Below, piece by piece: positions 6,882 through 12,605 of a DNA stretch of 13,755 bases. The stretch is from contig JAKFVZ010000264.1 in the NCBI GenBank assembly GCA_021732965.1, forward strand, positions 1-13,755. The letters are read 5' to 3'. How positions within the stretch are numbered: the stretch's first letter is position 1; each line of letters opens with the position of its first letter. Below the pieces are notes generated by a model, which did no database searches, was not told the origin of the DNA, and saw only the letters and a list, made by a program, of their open reading frames with translations. This stretch comes from Reyranella sp. Its GTDB lineage: Bacteria; Pseudomonadota; Alphaproteobacteria; Reyranellales; Reyranellaceae. The position numbers and the translations under genes are program-made.

Positions 6882-7805
6882 ATGCGCGGCCTGAATCCTC
6901 GCCAGATCGAAGCCTTTCGTGCCCTGATCCTCGCCGGCAGTGTCGGCTCGGCGGCCAACCTGCTGAATGTCAGCCAGCCGGCCGTCAGCCGCATGATCCG
7001 CGACTTTCAGCACCATGTCGGCCTGACCCTGTTCGAGCGCCGCGGCACCCGGCTGGTGCCGACCAGCGAGGCGCTGTCGCTCTACGCCGAGGTGGAGCGC
7101 ACCTTCGTCGGTCTGGAACACATCGCCAGGACGGCGACCGAGCTTCGGACGCGGCGCACCGGTTTCCTGCGCATTGCTGCTCTCCCGGCGATCGCCAACG
7201 GCTTCCTCCCGCGCTTCGCGGGCCAGTTCGCCGCCGAGCGGCCGCGGCTCGATCTCGTGCTCTCGGGCCTGGTGTCGCACGCGGTCATGACGGGCGTGGT
7301 CCACGGTCAATGCGACCTGGGCTTCGCCGAGGCCACGTTCGAACATGCCGCCGTCCGGTCCGAACTCATGCCGAAGGCGCCTTATGTTGCTGTCCTCCCG
7401 CACGGACATCGCCTCGCCCGCAAGGCACGGCTGAGGCCCAGGGACTTCGAGGGCGAAAGTTTCGTCTCGCTGGGGAGCTCCGGTCTGTCGCGCTTCCGCA
7501 TCGACCGCATGTTCGCCGAGCATGGCGTCAACCGGGTCCAGCGCATCGAGGCGCCGCTGTCGGAGATCTCCTGTGCCCTCGTCGCATCGGGCGTCGGTGT
7601 CACGCTCTGCGAGCCGTTCACCGCGCACGAGTATTCGACGCGCGGCATCGTCGTCAGGCCGTTCGAGCCGCGCATCGAATTCGAGTTTGCGGCGCTTTAT
7701 CCGGCGGCGCAGCGGACGTCTTTGCCGGTGCGCGAATTCATCGACAGCTTCCGCGCCCACATCGCCGATTTCCTGCGCCGCCAGGCATGGCGCACCAGGT
7801 CATGA
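6882..7805 (+). CDS. LysR-family transcriptional regulator, OccR/NocR-like
   Basis: Seen: 307 residues from the ATG at 6882 (MRGLNPRQIEAFRALILAGS). The winged helix-turn-helix covers about 5-64, with SAANLLNVSQPAVSRMIRDF as the recognition region and LFERRGTRLVPTSEA as the wing. A linker helix with VERTFVGLEHIARTA at about 71-85 leads to the effector-binding domain at about 95-300. An alternative in-frame ATG at 6867 would fall inside the putative operator, so 6882 is preferred, although neither has a Shine-Dalgarno. Recalled, not aligned: the N-terminal half resembles OccR and NocR, regulators of octopine and nopaline catabolism, which matches the opine-oxidase-like enzymes of the divergent operon. 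It probably senses the imported compound and activates the operon. The stop overlaps that of the convergent methyltransferase gene. Confidence 0.92.
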   Translation: MRGLNPRQIEAFRALILAGSVGSAANLLNVSQPAVSRMIRDFQHHVGLTLFERRGTRLVPTSEALSLYAEVERTFVGLEHIARTATELRTRRTGFLRIAALPAIANGFLPRFAGQFAAERPRLDLVLSGLVSHAVMTGVVHGQCDLGFAEATFEHAAVRSELMPKAPYVAVLPHGHRLARKARLRPRDFEGESFVSLGSSGLSRFRIDRMFAEHGVNRVQRIEAPLSEISCALVASGVGVTLCEPFTAHEYSTRGIVVRPFEPRIEFEFAALYPAAQRTSLPVREFIDSFRAHIADFLRRQAWRTRS

Positions 7806-8711
7806 CGCCGCGACCAGCATGAAGGTCAGCTCGTGCTTGTTGTTGTGGAGATGCAAAACCTCGGCGCCGGGGAGTGCCGCGAAGGCGGCCGCCGTCTCAT
7901 GGTCGGTCTCGCCCTGGAATTTTATGGTGCAGACGAAGTTCCTCACCAGCCCCGCAGCGCGCCAGCGCTCGACCAGCCGCAGCAGCCGCGCCGGATAGCA
8001 GATCACGTCCGAGAACAGCCAGTCGACCGGACCGACGCTCGCCGGATCCAATGCGAACGCACTCTCGCCCCGCCATTCGACGCCCGGCATGGCGGACACC
8101 TTCGGATCCAGCGGTGCCTTGTCGACCGCGACGACACTGGCGCCGAGGTGCGCCAGCACCCACGTCCAGCCCCCCGGCGAGGCGCCGAGATCGAGGCAGC
8201 GTTCGCCCGGCTGCGGCCAGCGGCGCAACCTCACCAGTGCCTCCCACAGTTTCAGATAGGCGCGGCTCGGCGGACCGACCTTGTCCTCGACAAGCTCGAC
8301 CTCGCCGTTGGCAAAGGGCGAACCGCACGAAGCGGCCGCGAGCATGCGGTCGGGCGCGAGCAGCGTCCAGGATCCCAGAGGCGCGACGGGTGCGGCAGCA
8401 GGAAAGACCACGGGCTTTGCCGAGACATGGGGCAGGCGCTCCTGAATGAGGGCGGCGCGCCGGTGATGGAGCGGCGCGTACATCGCCCAGTTGCGCTGGA
8501 TGTCGCGCAAGGACTTTGCCGCGGTGCCGATCGACGCGACCGGCAGTTCGATGCAGTCGCGCCAGATGTTCGCCGCCCAGGCTGCGGCGACGGGAGCAGA
8601 ATCGGACAGGAGAAGTCGACCATGTGTCGCCAGGATCGCGACGCCATTGCGCGCCAGTTCCTCGCGCAGCTGGTTCTCCAGGCCTTCGACGGCAAGATAG
8701 GCGGTGGTCAC
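7800..8711 (-). CDS. RlmM/FtsJ-like 2'-O-ribose RNA methyltransferase
   Basis: Seen: with the GTG start at 8711 the protein has 303 residues and begins MTTAYLAVEGLENQLREEL. The SAM-binding motif CLDLGASPGGWTW is at 172-184, and an acidic residue D197 (VAVDKAPL) follows strand 2. The K-D-K-E tetrad of FtsJ-type ribose methyltransferases is complete: K154 (AYLKLWEA), D235 (FSDV), K264 (TIKFQG), E294 (HELTF). Known: RlmM modifies C2498 of 23S rRNA, and E. coli RlmM is about 366 residues with a larger N-terminal domain, so this is a short member. A TTG at 8777 would add 22 residues, but that stretch contains an operator-like dyad and no family-like sequence, so GTG is preferred. RlmM itself is plausible but not proven; another RNA target is possible. 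Confidence 0.82.
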   Translation of the reverse strand: MTTAYLAVEGLENQLREELARNGVAILATHGRLLLSDSAPVAAAWAANIWRDCIELPVASIGTAAKSLRDIQRNWAMYAPLHHRRAALIQERLPHVSAKPVVFPAAAPVAPLGSWTLLAPDRMLAAASCGSPFANGEVELVEDKVGPPSRAYLKLWEALVRLRRWPQPGERCLDLGASPGGWTWVLAHLGASVVAVDKAPLDPKVSAMPGVEWRGESAFALDPASVGPVDWLFSDVICYPARLLRLVERWRAAGLVRNFVCTIKFQGETDHETAAAFAALPGAEVLHLHNNKHELTFMLVAAS

Positions 8712-8723
8712 GCGGCGGCTCGA

Positions 8724-8743
8724 AGATTGATCATATTCAATCT
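8724..8743. promoter_or_regulatory. Operator-like inverted repeat in the divergent gap
   Basis: Seen: AGATTGA-TCATAT-TCAATCT is a perfect 7-bp inverted repeat with a 6-bp spacer, lying between the methyltransferase (start 8711) and the secreted-protein gene (start 8819). On the minus strand the spacer region contains TATGAT, a good -10 match, which would place a regulator on top of the methyltransferase promoter. No -35 is clear. It could also be an RNA hairpin in a leader. Confidence 0.35.
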
Positions 8744-8818
8744 CAACGTAACAGGCCGGCGATGGAAAATCCGCCAAACCTCATGCTAGCGTAATTGCAC
8801 AACGGAGGAGAGAGACTG

Positions 8819-9403
8819 ATGTTCACCAAGCGATTCCTGATGACCGCGGCCATTGCCGGCGCGCTCGCGACCACTGCCGGCGCTGCGTTCGCGCAGGGCC
8901 AGCCGATCGTCGGCATCTCGACGGTCACCACCTATTCGATCGACGCCACCATCACCGCCATCGATCCGGCGAAGCGCACCGTGACCTTCACGGGTCCTGC
9001 CGGCCGTTCGCTGACGTCCACCGTGAGCCCCGGCGTCAAGATGGACACCAGCAAGGTCGGCGACGTGGTTTCGGCGGCCTTCGAGAACAAGCTCACCTTC
9101 GTGCTCTCCGGCCCGAACGCGAAGACGCCGCGCGACCGCGACGTCAGCGTCACCGCCGCCGCCTCGTCGGGCAACCGCGCCGCCGGCGCCAAGGCCGAGC
9201 AGACCGTCGCCAACTGGTGGGTCACGGGCGTCAACCCCTCGGCCGGCACCATCTCGGTCGTCAATCCGACCGGCGGCGAGGTCCAGACCTATACGGCGGC
9301 AACGGCGGAAGGCCGCGCACAGCTTCCGCGCGTCAAGACCGGCGACAATCTCACGGCCATCGACACGTCGGTGCTCGTCGTCGCGATCACGCCGAAAAAG
9401 TAA
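8819..9403 (+). CDS. Secreted protein with two related beta-rich modules, function unknown
   Basis: Seen: 194 residues. The ATG at 8819 follows a purine-rich GGAGGAGAGAG stretch (8804-8814); a TTG at 8795 in frame is upstream of that site and is rejected. A signal peptide spans about 1-25 (MFTKRFLMTAAIAGALATTA, then GAAFA before QGQP). The mature part has a module at about 37-96 (with ITAIDPAKRTVTFTGPAG and KVGDVVSAAFENKLTFVL) and a second at about 128-191 (with VTGVNPSAGTISVVNPTGGE and KTGDNLTAIDTSVLVVAI). The two share the order V/I-T-x-hydrophobic-D/N-P, strand, G, strand, K-x-G-D, strand, so an internal duplication is likely. The linker at 100-128 is polar and Ala/Lys/Arg-rich. No cysteines, lipobox or enzyme motif are present. 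It is probably periplasmic and binds something; I do not recognise a named family. Confidence 0.8.
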   Translation: MFTKRFLMTAAIAGALATTAGAAFAQGQPIVGISTVTTYSIDATITAIDPAKRTVTFTGPAGRSLTSTVSPGVKMDTSKVGDVVSAAFENKLTFVLSGPNAKTPRDRDVSVTAAASSGNRAAGAKAEQTVANWWVTGVNPSAGTISVVNPTGGEVQTYTAATAEGRAQLPRVKTGDNLTAIDTSVLVVAITPKK

Positions 9404-9421
9404 GGACCCAGAACGAAACGG

Positions 9422-9452
9422 GCGGCGCTGGCTATGACCTGGCCAGCGCCGC
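9422..9452. terminator. Strong hairpin between convergent genes, probable bidirectional terminator
   Basis: Seen: perfect 11-bp arms GCGGCGCTGGC (9422-9432) and GCCAGCGCCGC (9442-9452) around a 9-nt loop. It lies 18 bp after the secreted-protein stop, and its left arm ends at the TAG of the convergent MpaB-like gene. On the minus strand it is followed by CCGTTTCGTTCTG, weakly T-rich; on the plus strand there is no T-run. It therefore looks like a terminator without a canonical U-tract. Confidence 0.55.
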
Positions 9453-10487
9453 GACCATCCTCGCCAGGCGTCGCTCGCGGCTTCCGCCGAGGCGTTGCGA
9501 AAGGAACGAGGTCGGCGGATAGATCGCCGGCAGCAGATACGTCATCGGGCCGTTCGGCACGCCCAGCCCCTGCGCGACGTCACGGCCCAGCAGCCAGTGC
9601 GTCATGCCCGACAGAAGGGCGCGATCGAGGAACGCGACACTGCCCCCGACCCGAGCGAGTTCGTCCATTGCCCGGCTCGCCCGCGCCTTCGTCTCCGCAT
9701 CCGGCGGCGGATTGACCAGCAGCCACATCTTCCAGAACTGACCGCACCGCTCGGCGTCGATCATCTCCAGCCATGTCTTGTGCAAACCCAGGACGGCGGC
9801 CGCGTGGCGCCAGAAAGCGTAGTAGCCGTCCTTCTCCGCCTGCGTCAGCCGATAGCCCATTCGGTGGAGACCCTCGAGCATCACCGCGGTGAAGGCCGAT
9901 ACCTGAACGAAAAGATCATCCTGGTTGAGCGGCTCGCCCCAGGCACGCCGATCCCACGTCCCCGCATCGCGCACGGCGCGGCGCCGGAAAGCATTCCCGA
10001 GGCGAACGCGCAGCGTTGCCTTGTACCCTTCGGCCCCACGGCGCAGTCCATCCGGCGCGTGAAGCTTGATCCACCAGTCGCCCGTCTCGCCCAGCCGGCG
10101 GATCGCCTGCTGCGAGGACGTGCCTGTCGGCGGCGACCGGCCGTCGATCACCAGCGACGTGCATTGCACGATCAGCGCGGCCGAATTGCCGGTGCGTGCG
10201 ATCGCGGCACGGCCCATTTCCATCGCCGCCCTCTGATCATCTGTCGGCTCCGGCGGCAACGCGGCAAGCAGCGCCGCCAGTGCCGGCGGCAGGTCCGGCA
10301 TCGTCCTGGCGCCTGCATCGAGTGCCTTGAGGACCATCGGCCACCACGACTTCCCCAAGGGCCGCAACGCATCCGCGGCGGCGTCGGCCAGCGGGTCGCT
10401 CCACATCAGGGAAGCGGCATAGTGGCCGGCCAGTACCCCGTACTGGCGCGAAGCCTCGGCGCCATTCAGGAAACGGCTCATGGTCAT
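9432..10487 (-). CDS. DUF2236 / MpaB-Lcp oxygenase-family protein
   Basis: Seen: 351 residues from the ATG at 10487, which has AGAGG 6 nt upstream; a GTG at 10514 is less supported. RRLGETGDWW at about 130-139 matches the conserved Arg/Thr helix of the family. The core at about 160-222 has VRLGNAFRRR, W-D-RRAWGEPLNQDDLFVQV, then LHRMGYRLTQAEKDGYYAFW. Known: the family includes the rubber oxygenase Lcp (a haem-b dioxygenase) and fungal MpaB. Where most members, as I recall, have a His in an R-L-x-H-A context, taken to be the haem ligand, this protein has Asn165 (RLGNA). Haem binding is therefore uncertain. No signal peptide is seen. It follows the kinase gene by 42 bp and is probably co-transcribed with it. 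The true substrate is unknown. Confidence 0.78.
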   Translation of the reverse strand: MTMSRFLNGAEASRQYGVLAGHYAASLMWSDPLADAAADALRPLGKSWWPMVLKALDAGARTMPDLPPALAALLAALPPEPTDDQRAAMEMGRAAIARTGNSAALIVQCTSLVIDGRSPPTGTSSQQAIRRLGETGDWWIKLHAPDGLRRGAEGYKATLRVRLGNAFRRRAVRDAGTWDRRAWGEPLNQDDLFVQVSAFTAVMLEGLHRMGYRLTQAEKDGYYAFWRHAAAVLGLHKTWLEMIDAERCGQFWKMWLLVNPPPDAETKARASRAMDELARVGGSVAFLDRALLSGMTHWLLGRDVAQGLGVPNGPMTYLLPAIYPPTSFLSQRLGGSRERRLARMVAALARS

Positions 10488-10505
10488 GGCAAGCCTCTGC
10501 CATGG

Positions 10506-10529
10506 CGGCGCCACAATGACAACGCGCCG
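10506..10529 (-). other. Small inverted repeat between kinase and MpaB-like genes
   Basis: Arms CGGCGC (10506-10511) and GCGCCG (10524-10529) with a 12-nt loop lie right after the kinase TAA. They could form a weak GC hairpin that reduces read-through into the next gene. There is no T-run, and such short GC arms arise readily by chance here. Confidence 0.25.
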
Positions 10530-12338
10530 TTAGCCGCCGCGTCGACTGAGGCTTCCCCGTATCGCGCCGGCGGTGGTGCGCATTTCCAGCGTGACGCTGT
10601 TGCCGGCGGCCCTGCCCGTGGCGGTGAACGGCGCCATCGAGCAATCCTGGCTCTCGAACACCCGGCCGCTGCCGCTGATCTCGCCGGACGGCGCCACCGA
10701 AAGTGTAATCGACGAGGCACCACAGCCCGGATGGATCACCCTGCCGATCAGCCGGTCGCCGGAAATGCTCAGTTCGGCCGTCACCACACCCGGCAGGTCG
10801 GCCATGCCACTGGTCGACAGGCCGCCGCCATAGACCCCACCATACGAGCCGGCGGCTCTCGACGCGACCGAGGAGTTTTGCGGCGCCGGCGTCGCGCCCG
10901 CCGCCCGCGTGCCGGTTGCGGCCGGAAGGGGCGCTTCGCGGAGCAGGGCCGGCACCTGGGCGGCCGTGAGATAGCCGGTCGCTGCCTGCCCCTTCGCTTT
11001 CTGCCAGGCCGCGATCATTTCCCGCGAGCGCTGGCCGAAGGTGCCGTCGGTGCCCCGCGTGTCGTAGCCCAGCGCAGTCAGCACGACCTGGATGCGCTGG
11101 CGATCGGAGGAGATGAGCTGGAGCGCCTGCTCGCCGTCGCGCGCCATGGCGGCCGAATCGGTTTCCGGCGCCGTGGCGGGCGTGGTCGCGGGCGCGGCAG
11201 CCCCCGCTTCGACAGGCGGCGACGGCTGGGGCGTGCCGACAAGGAAGTAGTACCCGCCGGCCAGCCCCAGCAGTGCGGTCAGCAGAGCAGCGATTGCCGC
11301 CGGCCGGCGGCTGGGGCGCGGCGAGACGGCCAGCGCCGTGGGCGGGCTGGGAGGCGTCGGAGGTGTCGGCGGCGTCGCAGGCATGGGCGGGACGACCGGC
11401 TGCGGCATGATCACGGTCGTATTGGCATCGGCCATCGGCCCGCCGAGCAGCGCCCGCCATGCGGCTATCGACTGCGGCCGCTCGTCGAAGCGGACCGTGA
11501 GACCCGCGTCGATGCCTGCCAGCAGCTGCGGCGCGTAGCCGATGAGGTGAAGGCCGGCCAGCGGCTGGTAGGTATCCTCCAGCAACCGGTCGAAGGCGCT
11601 GGGCGGCGCCTTGCCCGTAATCGCGTGATGCAGGGTCGCGGCCAGACCGTAGATATCCGTCCACGGCCCCTGCTTGCCGGTGGTGAACTGTTCGGGTGCC
11701 GCATAGCCCGGGGTGAAGATCGCCGTCATGGTCGACGACCGGCCGGCGATCGCCAGACGCGCCGCGCCGAAGTCGATCAGGGTCGGCAGACCGGCCTCGT
11801 TCAGCAGGATGTTGCCCGGCTTGATGTCGCGATGGAGATATCCCGTCGCGTGGACGCGCTGCAGTCCCTCAAGCAGCGGCGGCAGGAACGTGTCGATTTC
11901 GGGCGGGAGGAGCGGCCCCTTCTCCCTGACCCTGTCCTCCAGCGTGCCGCCACGCACCAGCTCCATGACCATGTAGGAGGTGCCATTAGCCTCGATGAAG
12001 TCGAAGACCTTCACGATGGCCGGTGCGTCGTGCAGGTTGGCCAATGTCCGGCCTTCCGCCACGAAGCGGTCGCGGCCCCAGGAGAAATCCTCGACGGCTT
12101 CCGTCGAGCGGGGCAGCACAGACGAACCGTCCTGCCGGATCGCGAGAGCCGGCGGCAGATATTCCTTCAGCGCCACTTCACGGTCGAGCTGTGTGTCGCG
12201 CACGCGATAGGTGATGCCGAAGCCGCCCTGACCGAGCACTTCGAGGACCTCGTACCGGCCCACGACCCTGCCCGGCGCGAGCGCCACGTAGTCGACGACC
12301 GCCTCGGTCTTTCCGGTGTCGTCTTCCTGGATATGCAT
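10530..12338 (-). CDS. Transmembrane Ser/Thr protein kinase with C-terminal peptidoglycan-binding-like domain
   Basis: Seen: 602 residues from the ATG at 12338, preceded by AGGAG at 4 nt; a GTG at 12392 in frame lacks this. The kinase domain covers about 29-298: Gly loop GQGGFG 36-41, Lys58 (VALKEY), catalytic HRDIKPGN 169-176, DFG 189-191, APE 214-216 and Arg287. All catalytic residues are present. A proline/threonine-rich linker follows (317-333), then one membrane helix at about 346-367, with Arg-rich residues before it. The outside part has a PG_binding_1-like fold at about 413-466 (LTALGYDTRGTDGTFGQRSR, then AAWQKAKG and GYLTAAQ) and a beta-rich tail at 495-602 with C539 and C566, a possible disulfide pair. 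Known: Hanks-type kinases with outside cell-wall sensors, such as PknB, respond to wall state. A similar role is inferred. Targets are unknown. Confidence 0.88.
   Translation of the reverse strand: MHIQEDDTGKTEAVVDYVALAPGRVVGRYEVLEVLGQGGFGITYRVRDTQLDREVALKEYLPPALAIRQDGSSVLPRSTEAVEDFSWGRDRFVAEGRTLANLHDAPAIVKVFDFIEANGTSYMVMELVRGGTLEDRVREKGPLLPPEIDTFLPPLLEGLQRVHATGYLHRDIKPGNILLNEAGLPTLIDFGAARLAIAGRSSTMTAIFTPGYAAPEQFTTGKQGPWTDIYGLAATLHHAITGKAPPSAFDRLLEDTYQPLAGLHLIGYAPQLLAGIDAGLTVRFDERPQSIAAWRALLGGPMADANTTVIMPQPVVPPMPATPPTPPTPPSPPTALAVSPRPSRRPAAIAALLTALLGLAGGYYFLVGTPQPSPPVEAGAAAPATTPATAPETDSAAMARDGEQALQLISSDRQRIQVVLTALGYDTRGTDGTFGQRSREMIAAWQKAKGQAATGYLTAAQVPALLREAPLPAATGTRAAGATPAPQNSSVASRAAGSYGGVYGGGLSTSGMADLPGVVTAELSISGDRLIGRVIHPGCGASSITLSVAPSGEISGSGRVFESQDCSMAPFTATGRAAGNSVTLEMRTTAGAIRGSLSRRGG
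11340..11390 (-). repeat. Pro/Thr-rich low-complexity tract within the kinase
   Basis: Codes for PPMPATPPTPPTPPSPP (residues 317-333), a flexible linker between the kinase domain and the membrane helix. The near-repeats of PPT occur at codon level and may vary in copy number among strains. Confidence 0.7.
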
Positions 12339-12410
12339 TTTGCTCCTGCCCACACAGGCAACGTCCTGGTCGCGCCCGCGTTCCTCCGGCACCAGTCAGT
12401 GAGGTTTGCC

Positions 12411-12557
12411 GTGGCACAGGGCTTCAAGAACCTCGACGAGTCGCCCGATCCGACCCTTTACGAATCCGAAATCCGCGTGCCGACGGCAGGAACCTGGCTC
12501 GGCCTGGGTGCCGGCATCCTCGTCGTGATGGCGGGTTTCGTCTGGACGATCCTGTAG
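12411..12557 (+). CDS. Small single-pass membrane protein, 48 residues, function unknown
   Basis: Seen: GTG start at 12411 with TGAGG 6 nt upstream, stop TAG at 12555-12557. The protein has a polar, acidic N-terminus (MAQGFKNLDESPDPTLYESE) and one hydrophobic segment at about 27-48 (GTWLGLGAGILVVMAGFVWT). It is too short to be caught by usual length cut-offs. The same frame continues far upstream as an antisense open frame, so the start is decided by the Shine-Dalgarno-like site and by the divergent kinase start 72 bp away. It lies 48 bp before the CoxL-like gene on the same strand and might share its transcript. I do not recognise a family. Confidence 0.55.
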   Translation: MAQGFKNLDESPDPTLYESEIRVPTAGTWLGLGAGILVVMAGFVWTIL

Positions 12558-12580
12558 CGAGCGCACCCTCGGCGGGCTAA

Positions 12581-12599
12581 CCTCCGGACAACACGGAGG
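12581..12599 (+). promoter_or_regulatory. Hairpin that masks the CoxL-like ribosome-binding site
   Basis: CCTCCG (12581-12586) can pair perfectly with CGGAGG (12594-12599) across a 7-nt loop. The right arm is the Shine-Dalgarno sequence for the ATG at 12606. In RNA this 6-bp GC-rich stem would hide the ribosome-binding site unless opened, for example by ribosomes finishing the upstream small gene. Confidence 0.4.
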
Positions 12600-12605
12600 A
12601 ATTTG

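Noticed and set aside
8743..8931. 62-codon minus-strand frame starting at 8931
   Set aside because: It overlaps the signal-peptide region of the secreted protein in antisense and covers the divergent gap, with no ribosome-binding site or family likeness.
10237..11664. 475-codon open frame on the minus strand overlapping the kinase gene
   Set aside because: It is an out-of-frame shadow on the same strand; the kinase frame carries all catalytic motifs and the C-terminal domains.
9495..12557. Very long open frame on the plus strand (about 1020 codons)
   Set aside because: It runs antisense through the MpaB-like and kinase genes, which have clear family motifs. Its product is Arg/His/Gln-rich with no recognisable domain. 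Only the last 48 codons, from 12411, look real.
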